Assembly: GCA_003988855.1 (NCBI GenBank)
Contig: QYAI01000011.1
Location: 1-64,000, forward strand
Origin: Arachnopeziza araneosa
Taxonomy: Eukaryota; Ascomycota; Leotiomycetes; Helotiales; Arachnopezizaceae
Direction of reading: 5' to 3'
DNA: 64,000 nucleotides
Numbering within the stretch: position 1 is the first letter of the stretch; every line of letters begins with the position of its first letter. A model generated the notes under the pieces. It saw nothing but the letters and a program-made list of their open reading frames with translations. It did no database searches and was not told the origin of the DNA. The position numbers and the translations under genes are program-made. Of this stretch, positions 33,736 to 43,804 are shown one piece after another.

Positions 33736-35358
33736 CATAAGGTACGTGCAATATTCGAAATCTCTTTGCCCCCATCAAAACATCTCGCGACATCACGATC
33801 GTGACCATCCTCTATCTATAGGCCAAGTCCTGAATAGCACCACCTACCCTCCACCTCTACCCTCATTCAAAACAACAAACAGCTCCCTGACAGACGGTGT
33901 CTGTTCAGGTAAGTTTACTAACATAGCTCTTTCTGAATCTCTCAAAAGTTCTCGCACCGTCACAATCGTTTCGCAGTTGAAGTTTTTCCAACTTCAATTG
34001 CTACAGACGCAGCCCTAGCACCATTGCAATCGTTTCGCAGTTGAATTTATTCTGACTTCAATTCGCTATAGACGCAACCAATCTCATTCGCTACAGGCGC
34101 AACCAACCTAAATCGCTACAGACACAACCCACTTGACCTCATCAAGGAAGAACTACAAGAGGTATGTTGACCAATCTTAATTCTTCTGTGTTCCCCAAAA
34201 TACTCTACAACGTGACGAATGCTTCTTGCTTGAAGATATTCTGACTCCCTCGTACCGTCACGATTGCTTCTCACTCTGATTTATTCTGACTTCGACATCC
34301 ACAGAACTCGATAGAATCAAGAGTCAAGTATGTTCATTCACCTACATCCCCTCGGTATCTTTCAAATACCTTTGCACCGTCGCAATCGATTCTCTTTCCC
34401 TCGGTTCTCATTCATTCTATCCTCTTCCATCTATCCATTTGATCTTCTCTAACCTCAATCGCCACAGACGTCGACGTAGTCTTCAAAGAGACTTGTGTAC
34501 TAGGTATGTTAGATGATTCAATCTAAACCCTCTCCTCATCTCTCAACACATCTTGCAACGTCACGATCGTGTCTGACTTTCATCTAGCCTCCCTTTACAC
34601 AACGACCAAGTCGAATTCCTAGTCAAGCCAAAGCTATCTACTCCGTAATACATAAAGAGGTTTATAACTCTATATGAAGTATTCAGCCATCGAGCTGACA
34701 TATATTGCTGCTACAGTCGTTGAGAGTCCCAAGTACCTCTAGGCACAGTAAGTGTCGCAACTTTCATTCTATACCTCTCCTTTACATCCCTTCGAACATT
34801 CTATACTTTGGACTGTACTGTACTGTTCTCATCAACGCCGAAAATCTGACGTTCGTCATCGGTTATTATGTCCGCTTCCTTTTCTTCAATGTTGCCACAC
34901 ATTCGTTGTTCCTTCAACACAACGTGCGTCTCGGCTATGCTAACGCAGCTCCACAGGACACGCTCACCCTCCACAGACTTCCCTGAGCTGTAAGTCCATT
35001 CCTTTCTGTCGCTTGTTCCCTTTATGTGTTTCAAGATTGATGTCAATCACGTGTACAAGGCTGATCAAGCAAACGCTGCAGTTACCCGCTGCCGGCCAGC
35101 ACGCCTATCCACAACAAACGAAACCCTAACCTAAATCTACATAATACAAGGGGTTCTTGGACTCTTTGATCATTCTAGAAGGTAAGTTTGGCTTCTTTCC
35201 TTCTTCGATTTGCCTATTTCATAGCTTTACTGACCTAGATTTCTTGCAAACAGCTTTCTCTTCTACAGCTCAGGCTGTATAATAGATACACTTGTTCGTA
35301 CCCTCCTTCTCCCCATTTCTATTCCTTCCACAGGACCCACTTGGTTCCGGAATTCAAT
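33736..35358 (+). repeat. Array of repeated intron-like modules in a gene leader
   Basis: Upstream of the CCCH gene lie at least seven good 5' splice consensus sites on the same strand: GTACGT at 33742, GTAAGT at 33909, GTATGT at 34162, 34328 and 34504, GTAAGT at 34748, 34990 and 35182. Most are followed by a pyrimidine-rich stretch and an AG acceptor. Five modules share a core like GTCACGATCG or GTCRCAATCG (about 33793, 33959, 34257, 34379, 34560). A unit of about 64 bases is tandemly duplicated at about 33963-34015 and 34027-34080. CGCTACAGACGCAACC-like acceptor segments occur four times between 34000 and 34130. The putative exons contain stops and look non-coding, so I read this as a multi-intron 5' untranslated leader. 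Confidence 0.6.
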
Positions 35359-36788
35359 ATGTCATCCAACAAGAGTTCGCTTTTGGTTCTTACACCTGAA
35401 CCTCGTCCTCATGTCCAAATCTCTGATAGTATTCTGGATCTTGAGATGACCTGTCCACTGACTTCAAACGGGAACAGTAGTGCTAGATCACGATCGTCTT
35501 CGCCAAAACAAGCCGAGATGTCTTCATTCAATGGCGCTCGTGACCGAAATGATAGGGTCAACAGTGATCGACGTCCCTCATTTAGTGGTGGCCGCCAAAG
35601 CATAACCCAAAACTGGCAGTACGACACATCGTCCCAGAGTCCTCGCCAAAGCAATCATCCCGAATATAATCCCACTGCACCTATCATGCATAGTGGTTAC
35701 GGTGGAAACGGTGGTGAGATGGGCATGACTGGAGAGAGCAATGTACCACTAAGTAGGGTCATTCCCGGAGCCGTATGGCCAACGGAAAACCAACTGGGAA
35801 CAGCATATGCCTACGGAATCCGTCGTGAAGACGGTCAGATCACAAGATTTATTGCCGCAGACGATTATCTCTCTGGCAATGTTAACCCTAGCATGCCACC
35901 GTACCAAGGTCCGGAGGGCCTAATTATTTTGCCTACCCCTAGACAGGTTTCTCCTAACCGTCGGTATGGTGCCGAGCAGATGGTCCCTGGCCATGTAAGT
36001 CGAAGTCAAATCTCTCATATAGGAAGTTCAAACTGCTTACATATATAGGTTGTTCTTTCGTTGAGCGCTCCTCGCCACCCAGAGGTGGATCAGACCCAGG
36101 TTAGTGATTATTGACCCACCAGTACTTGCATTTCAAGCTTCTAACAAGTCTCTTCAGATGCAGATTGACCATATCGTGCAGGCCAACAACGTAATGTCGC
36201 CACCTCGTCGTCGGGAAAAGATATACTGTGATAAGTGGATTCATGAGGGCGTGTGTGCTTTCACCCAAATGGGCTGCAAGTATAAGCAGTAAGTTTTCTC
36301 CTTTCCATGATTATGAAGCTTGATACTGACTCGAGTTAGTGAGATGCCCACTGATAAGGCAACTCAGATGTCTCTTGGCTTGAATCACGGCCTTCCTGCA
36401 TGGTATAGACGTGCCTACGGGATTAGTGTGAACTCGCCTACTTCCAATGCTACCATGAGTGCTAGCCCGCCGTCTAACATGCGCCAGCTTGACGGAAATT
36501 GGCGTCGGACTGATATTGGTCCAAACAATGGTGGTAATATGAACGCTGGCAGTTCTCAGACCGGTAACCGTAAGTGCTTCCTGATCCTATATCTTGACAG
36601 CTCTTGACAACCCTTCTATAGGTGGTCTCGGCAATGGTGTTCGTACCTCATATGGCCCAATTGGTCCCCCGCCTGCCCAGCCAAGCTTCCCATTAAATCC
36701 CTACTCAAGCTTGAAGTATGAGGACGCGGAGGTTGAAGAAGACGATGAAGATACTATTACCTGGAGAGGCCGTCAGCCGCGTCAATAA
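35359..36788 (+). CDS. CCCH zinc-finger protein
   Basis: Five exons (35359-35994, 36049-36099, 36158-36288, 36340-36569, 36622-36788) give 404 residues. The only recognisable domain is one C3H1 zinc finger: Cys253, Cys262, Cys269 and His273 (C-x8-C-x6-C-x3-H), preceded by a basic RRREKIY. The finger is interrupted by an intron after KYK. Such single fingers usually bind RNA. The first 230 residues are Ser/Asn/Pro-rich and disordered, apart from a conserved-looking block AVWPTENQLGTAYAYGIRREDGQITRFIAADDY. The C-terminus is acidic, ending TWRGRQPRQ. It sits behind the repeated intron-like leader. Function beyond nucleic-acid binding is not known to me. Confidence 0.85.
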
Positions 36789-37724
36789 ATCTTCGCATAT
36801 GTTTCCACTATGGCTCCTTTCACGATGCTCGCTTTCATTTACCTACTACCACCACTGTTATTTTGGTCTTCTTGGGAGTTTTGATTTCAAGCACTTGATC
36901 CATTATATCTGAATGATGTGCTATTTGGAAGGCTTCCTTTTTCAGATCAGCATTCGATAAGATCTGGCCCTATGTACCGCGGATGGTTTTCGTTCTGGAC
37001 TGGGTTCTCTTGGCTTGCACTGGTGCATTGTCATGGCCGTAACTCAGTTCATTTACGCAGTTCTTTGATCTGTGCAATTGTCGCGCGGCAAGCGGAAACC
37101 TTCAGCACATTTTATCTCGTTCGCCACCAGATTCGGCATTATCAAGTCTCCTCTCAACACCTAATTGTTTTTTCTTTCACCAAAATATGACCTTTTCACA
37201 ATTTTTCGTCCGGCATGAAGACAGGAATGTTACTCACGGATAATTTTGGCGTTGCTCCTTCGTAACACCACTCATGTCCTGCACCATTCTGTCACCGCTG
37301 GTCTTTACGAATACATACAATTCTCTGGAACGGCATCTCTTCTCGCTTTTCATTTCAACCGGCGTACTGGACTATTGCCAATGGACAATTTTGGCGTTGC
37401 TTCTTGGGAGCCCATTCTATTGTCCCGCACCCCCTCTGTCACTGGTCACACGATTAATAGCATTTGGAAATGGCGTTTCTCTGGATCTTTCCTTTATCTT
37501 TCATCTCGAAAATGGAGTATTCTTCGTATTGGAGTTGGTATTAGCATTGGAGGAGTTGATCGCATCGCACCGGAGTTGAGTTTGGCAAATTTCTGTGGTT
37601 GACCTTCCGGTTACAGCTGCAAGTACTCTCTCCATTTCACTTTATGTCCTCTGGCCGTTAGATAGAGAGATGGAGCGAAAAGCGGTAAAATAGACATACT
37701 CTTGCATTGCAGCCTTTTGGTTTC
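36789..37724. other. Convergent 3' intergenic region with a diverged tandem repeat
   Basis: Pyrimidine-rich spacer between the 3' ends of the CCCH and URA4 genes. A diverged direct repeat of period about 145 starts at 37238 and again at 37383; both copies contain AATTTTGGCGTTGCT and then a TGTCC-GCACC...TCTGTCAC block. Overlapping open frames here are not protein-like. Confidence 0.5.
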
Positions 37725-39144
37725 TTATTTCCATTCTACACTCCATGTGCTCTGACCTCGTCGAAATGGAATTACCTCCACGCCTTCTCCTGTGAATGAT
37801 TGCTGAACTACCTCGCTGCCTTTCCGCAAGATGATCTTTTCACCACTGCTATCTGTGACGCCGTAGAATTTCCTCCCGTGGTCTCCTAGAAAACCTCTCA
37901 AGATCTCGGGTGTGACATCCTCTTCTGAGATGACCCTTCGCTCTACAGCCTGCTCGAGAGCATTCAAAACCAGCTGTGTGACATACGGTTGGGTAAAAAC
38001 ACCAGCTGCAGTTTTTCCAGTTCCGCCTTTTTTCTTAGAGACATCATGTGGCGCTTTCAACGAATTAGTACGCGATGTTGCAGACTGTTTTAGAAGGAGA
38101 TGAGAAGCTGGAGAGCTGAGCTGTTGAGAAAATCCACATTTCTAGAGGTTTCCTATAGTATGTAATGGTTTATGAAGAAGAGAAGTTTACCTGAGTCACT
38201 GCCAAGAAAGAACTTTGAGGTGCCACTGACAGCAGCCCTGATCAGTGCTTCTCTATCGCTGGGTAATTTTGCCACTGGTTTACTGTTGAGGAAATCAGTA
38301 CACGAGCAAATCAGTACACATGAAATAGTCAAAAATGAAGCTAAAGCTTCTGGGATACTGACCAGTAACAGAACGGGTCATCAGCCCAATCGTCGATCGT
38401 GAGGAACAAATGATGAGCTGTAATTGTTCCCACAACATTGGGCCCGCATGCTTTCACTGCTTCAACAGCATCGTTGGTCGTGCAATGCTCTAGCACGATT
38501 TTGAGCTAGGTGGAGAAAGTTAGCAGGCGTTCCATATTCGGAAAGAGCGATGTGTAAAGCCATGAAATCAAAGTCACCTACTTTGGGAAACTTCTCATGT
38601 AGACTCTTTAAAGTGGGCAAGAACTCTTTCTCAGCGTTAAGAATAGTAATGTTATGATTCGAAGGGCATTCTCCATGAAGGTTCAGAACCATTCCGCACT
38701 GTTCCATAGCAGCGAAGACAGGGTAGAAAGGTTCGTAAGATAAAACTCCCGAACTCGAGTTTGTCGTCACACCAGCTGGATATGATTTTACTCCCACCAC
38801 TCCTTGCGCTTTCGCTCCACGAATGACTGCAGGAGTTATCTTCTCATGAAGATAGAGAGTCATTAGGTACTGGATGCTTGGGTCAATTGCTTGCAATCTA
38901 GCTTTATATCCCATAGCATCAGAGGCTGAGATAAGTGGAGGCACTAGATTCGGCATAACATAAACTAGCTTTTCTTAGAATCTATATTTTTTTACAGATT
39001 GAGTATCATTCTACCTGTGTTCACCCCTCCCTTTCGAATGGTTGGAACCACTGCCGCCATCATTGCTTCATCGCGGAGATGAACATGTAAGTCAGCAGAG
39101 GCGGGGAGCTCAAGCCCATCAAACTTGGTGAAGATTGTCGCCAT
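37725..39144 (-). CDS. URA4: Dihydroorotase
   Basis: Five minus-strand exons (39144-39015, 38964-38582, 38505-38363, 38282-38191, 38053-37725) give 358 residues. It closes carbamoyl-aspartate to dihydroorotate, the third step of de novo pyrimidine synthesis. Metal ligands typical of type II (bacterial PyrC-like) dihydroorotases are present: His20 and His22 in DLHVHLRD, the carboxylated Lys103 in GVKSYPAG, His in LNLHGE, His in LEHCTT, and Asp in GSDSAPH. It ends GQSTWSVEWK. Intron lengths vary (50, 76, 80 and 137 bases). It is divergent from the HAD hydrolase. Confidence 0.95.
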
Positions 39145-39462
39145 CTTGGTAAAGTTGAGAATACTCCCAAAAAGAATAAGTCGGGAGAAGAGCGACGCAG
39201 AAAAGTATTCAGGAGCCGAAGTCGCTTAAAGTTTTATTAGTCAGCGTTTAGAAAGGGCCTGGTGGGCTAAGTTATGGGATTGGCTCTCTTCTATCTAGTT
39301 AGTGCCAGCTATCGATGACTGAACTCATATTTGAGAGCTGGGAACAACAGAGTCTTTTTATGCGATGAACTCATGAACTCTCTTCGGATTGGACCAAAGC
39401 TCTTCGGACTTCACTTCAATCCCCATCAGAAATCACAGACTCAGATCAAAAGAAAGCTTACA

Positions 39463-40737
39463 ATGACGAGTCGACCTTCAAAGACACCGAGGCGATTCGC
39501 ACCGCTGAAGGAAGGTGCTGATGTTATAGAAGGACTGCCAAAGTTGAAGGGAGTGGTGTTCGATGTGGATGGGACTTTGTGGCAAGTGATTTCCGTCTAT
39601 TATTTTGAAGTTTTGAGTTATTGGGATATTGATAAAGAATGGGGTTTGAGTAATGATACGTCGATTTTGCGTTCGCGGTCAAGACCTAGGAGCTCTTGAA
39701 AAATTCGGATTGATTTTCTCAAGATTTTCTGAGAAGTAATGTTTTCAGTCATCGGACGAAGCAAGTTATGCTCTTCGATATTAGTCATGAGATACCTCTC
39801 TCTGAAACATATTGACATTCCCTACGATAGACTTATACTGTCGGATCTAATGTCTCTACCACTATGTTGATGACAGGATGTAGTACTACGCAAGCCTGAG
39901 CATATGTGTTCAAGTCATTGTAGCGGCAATTCTTGCTACTTGAAGTAGACCGATAGTTTTGCTGAATTTAGAATTTCATATCTATATCATGAGACTAACT
40001 TCCTCCAGCCTACCACAAACGTACATGTTTGGACAAATGCGCAACGCCTTAGGTATTACAAAAGCAATCGACATCCTCGACTACTGCCACTCTCTCCCAC
40101 CCGCCGAACAAGCCGCTGCACTGCAAAAAATTCGGGACATCGAGCGAGCAGCCATGGTTTCCCAAGCACCACAGCCCGGGCTTGTCTTTCTGATGGAGTA
40201 CCTTGAATCTCGTTCTATCCCTAAAGGTATCTGTACTCGTAACTTCGACTTGCCTGTCAGTCATTTATTGGATAAGTTCCTAGCTGGGAAGGTGTTTGCG
40301 CCAATTGTGACGAGGGAGTTTAAACCACCAAAGCCGCACCCCGCGGGTATTTTGCATATTGCGAAGTCCTGGGGTTTTGTAAAGGAGGAAAATAGGGTGT
40401 ATGTGGGCGATGCATCAGAGATGATCATGGTTGGGTGAGTGCTTTGTTTATAAGCTTGAGTATACGGATTGAGACTACTGTTAACTGGCATAGGGACTCG
40501 ATTGATGATATGACGGCCGGGTTTCGAGCAGGTGCTGCAACGGTATTGCTTGTGAATGAGGTAAATGCTCATTTGGTCACACATGAGCACTGTGATTTGG
40601 TAATATCAAGACTTGATGAATTGGCTGGGATTCTCGAGCAAGGTTTTGTGGGACATATCAGACAGAATGAAGAAGAAGAGAGCACGGAGGGGAGGGCAGA
40701 AGATATTTTAATAAGTAAGAAGGCAGAAGTAGTATAA
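39463..40737 (+). CDS. HAD-superfamily hydrolase
   Basis: Three exons (39463-39581, 40009-40434, 40494-40737) give 262 residues. The catalytic motif VFDVDGTLCLPQ carries the nucleophilic Asp and the acid/base Asp of haloacid-dehalogenase-like phosphatases. Later motifs are GICTRN (motif II), KPPKPHP (Lys, motif III) and VGDSIDDMTAGFRAGA (motif IV). Fungal relatives are annotated as phosphoglycolate- or sugar-phosphate phosphatase-like; the substrate is not visible. The first intron is 427 bases and starts with GC rather than GT; only that donor joins TLC to LPQTYMF in frame. An in-frame ATG at 39373 could extend the N-terminus by 30 residues. Confidence 0.87.
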
Positions 40738-41046
40738 GAGAGAGCAAACCAACCAAGCTATCCACACCGAGAAAGAATGGCGGTAAAAGGTGAAGATTGT
40801 CTAATGTACGCCTAGACTACGCCGCAACTTGCTGGCTACATGATTGTATTCGAGAATAGACTTGCTTCATTTCCCCCTTGATTCAGCTCAAGCTGTCCCA
40901 CGAAAATTGAGAAATGACATGCATCAAGTGAGAAAGAATCCGCACATAAATGTGGGTACGATAAGGTAAAGACGCCGGATGATGCTGTTCCGCTTTGCGA
41001 GTTTAAGTGAGATAAAATTTGATGATTAAACTCGAGTAGATGCCAT
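40738..41046. other. Convergent 3' intergenic region
   Basis: Short spacer holding the 3' ends of the HAD hydrolase and the MAP kinase kinase; no gene seen. Confidence 0.6.
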
Positions 41047-42808
41047 TCAATATTCATAGGAATCATAGGAACCTGTCCCATTCCCATTACTTGGATACCC
41101 TGATCCGTATAGGCCATTTCCAAAAGTTGCTTGCCGTCTGCTCGTCGTTTTCGGTTCCTCAACCTCTTTTCTTGGAACTGGAGGTGGGGGTAGTGGACCC
41201 GCTGGAGCTGGTCGCATAGGTAATGTGGTTGTGGTGAAACTAGCAGCGTTTGCACTGGACGGCCCATTGGTTACATGCTCTGGTGCGTTAAGAGTAGTCA
41301 CTTTAGGGACAGAGCTTGTAGTAGAAACTCTTGGAGGAAGTCCAGGATGGAAAGGCGCCCCCGAAGCACGCCCTAAGCTCTGCGTGCCATTGATTTTAGT
41401 TGGTGATCTAGCATCATCGTATTGGGGGGAAGTGACAGCAGAACGCACATCGCCTCCTCCAATCGGGATATCTCCCGATGTCGGGGTTGGTAGGGAATAG
41501 TCGGGGGAGCTTGTCGAATAAGGTCCAGTAGGAGAATCCCCGGATCGGAGCAGAAGCTGAGTCGAAGGAGATAATTGCGGAGCTAGATGGCTCTTGCGGT
41601 TATCTTTTTCCATGAGGCTCACTGCCCACTCCTTCAGGTTGACAGGGGTACGCTTGGCGGCTTGGACAAAAGGCTCACGTTCCTGAGAATGATTAGCGTG
41701 TAACGATGGGCACTTCTCGAGAAACTTACGAAAAGCTCCTGTGGCGTGGGTCGCTCTTGTGGGTCTTTTGCCATACACTTCTGTATCATATCCTCCAATA
41801 TTTGCGGGAAAGCCTCACTCTTGGGAAGTTTTGGAGCCGGCTCGTAGACAATTTGCTGCAACAGGTCAAGGATACCGGATGGAGCCCCGTCGCCATCTGA
41901 AAGGTGCTCACTCGCATCGAAGGGGAATTTGCCAATGGCTAACTCCATCATTGCCAAACCGAAACTCCAAACGTCTGATTTCACCGTATATTTTTGACCT
42001 TGAATTCGCTCGGGGGCCATGTATGTGGATGTTCCGACAAAAGTATCTGCAACAGAATTGACAAGTTCCCCAGACACACCAAAATCACAGAGCTTTATTT
42101 GTCCTTTCGAATTGACGAGGATGTTTGACGGTTTGATATCTCGGTGCATGATGTGGTGCTTGATGTAAAGATAAGTGAGGCCCCCTAGTGTTGCTTCTGC
42201 GATCTTCCCCAAGACATCCACTCGTACAGGACCGAACTGGCGAGAGATTCTATCCAGCGAACTGCGAAAGATTAGTCCTTCTCAGGGCTATTTGTAAGAT
42301 ATTCAGCATACCCAACGTCCATATACTCCATACACATGATCACATCGTTTGTATCGCTCAAAAATGCACCATAGAAATTTACAATATACTCGGAATTTGT
42401 ATCATGCATGATCTGAAGCTCTCGGACGATTCGGCGTCGCATTTCTTTCTTGGCTTCGACGTGAATGATCTAATAAGGCGTTAGTGCATGTTCTATTGTG
42501 GCTGGAGTTGCGTCGCAAGATACCTTTCGAGCCATGATTGTTCCAGTCGCCATATGCCTGACTTTACTGACTGTCCCTCCATTGCCATGGCCAAGATCTT
42601 TTAACACTTCCAAATCTTCACGTTTGAGGTCTAGCTTGTACTCAATTCCAATCTCCAATTGCGCTGTCTGTCTTTGGTTCTCGGTGCCAATGCTACCGGG
42701 CAGTTGCATGTCGCTCTCAGAAGGTGCAACTGTTCGCGGAGGAGGGGCATTCAAGGCCAGGCCCTTCACATTCTTCCGCTTCAGCGTCTTGGGAGCGAGG
42801 TCCGACAT
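41047..42808 (-). CDS. STE7: MAP kinase kinase, STE7 type
   Basis: Four minus-strand exons (42808-42524, 42469-42312, 42261-41730, 41682-41047) encode 536 residues. The kinase domain has the glycine loop LGHGNGGTVSKV, the lysine in IMARKI, the catalytic loop His187-Arg188-Asp189 in MHRDIKPSN, and the DFG motif. The activation segment SVADT has Ser217 and Thr221 in the S-x-x-x-T arrangement phosphorylated by MAPKK kinases. The N-terminal KNVKGLALNAPPP is typical of the Ste7/MST7/Fuz7 branch, which activates the Fus3/Kss1-type MAP kinase controlling mating and, in plant pathogens, infection structures. After the kinase is a Ser/Pro-rich tail of about 190 residues with a PLPPPPVPRK proline motif. 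It is head-to-head with SPT6. Confidence 0.92.
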
Positions 42809-43804
42809 CTTGACTGTGTGTTGATCTCAAGGAAGACACTTGATTGTCGACACCACAGAATGTCGAAGATTGATGGCGCAGAGCCGTGGGCGTGCCAACA
42901 TCCACGAGTGAGGGGTGAGAATTCGGCGGCAAGTTGTGCGCCGGTGCCGGTAGCAGTGTTGTTCTTGCTATTACGCTCGAGGGCGATGAAGGATATAATA
43001 TCGAGACCCCTGATCGCAAAGGTTGGTCTTGGGTTGGAAAATCAGACGGGGTTGTTGGAGAAGTAGTAAAAGGAGTGGCCGGATTATGATCTTCTAGAGC
43101 TGTGTCGAGACCAACAGTTTGGGGGGGGGGGGGTCGGCGCTTGTCCAGGGACGTGGGGAACTGGAGAACTTATGAGGAATCGCCACCAACAGTTGGGATA
43201 GAAGTCAGCAGAAAGTCTTTTTCGAACGGAGACAGAGGAAGGACAAGTGGATACAGTCACAAACACGTTTGTCTAAGGTGCTACAAGGGAGGTGGGCTTT
43301 TGGGCACCGATTGGGGGCAAAGGTAAGGTACAGGGAGCACTCTTGTGCGAACCGTCTCAGACCCATGGGGCTATTCTTCAACACTGGCAGAGAATACTTC
43401 TCGAAGGCTGTTGGATTCACGGGCTATTCTCTTGACGCACAGTTCATGCTATATGATCGGCTGTAATGGCAACACTGCCAATGACTCGTGAAGCAAAACA
43501 AAACAATCTCCAACATCAGAATTAACCCTCTCGACGGGCAGGATTTAGCGCTCATGGCTTTGCGCTAAAGAGGGTCAAGCCACAGCCACAACACGGGACA
43601 GCCACAGCACTCGCCACACCTCCCTGAATTCAATTGAACTGACCTGACCAGGCTGCGAGTCGCGGCTCTTTGACGCTAGAATTTTGTTGCCAGACGCGAA
43701 TTCACCTCATTGCCAGCAACGCCTGGCCGATTCCGCCAGCTCAATCCTCTTTTCTTTTTGCATAGCATTTTGTTCATTCAGACTCGCCTTCCTTTACCGC
43801 CACA
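42809..43804. promoter_or_regulatory. Bidirectional promoter of STE7-type kinase and SPT6
   Basis: About 1 kb between divergent start codons. It contains a run of about 13 G at 43121-43133, and an inverted repeat TTTAGCGC / GCGCTAAA at 43544-43551 and 43562-43569 separated by 10 bases. Pyrimidine-rich sequence precedes the SPT6 start. No gene is visible inside. Confidence 0.55.

Noticed and set aside
34705..34986. Open frame of 93 residues in the repeated leader
   Set aside because: It crosses good splice sites and has no homology that I recognise; the leader reads better as untranslated.
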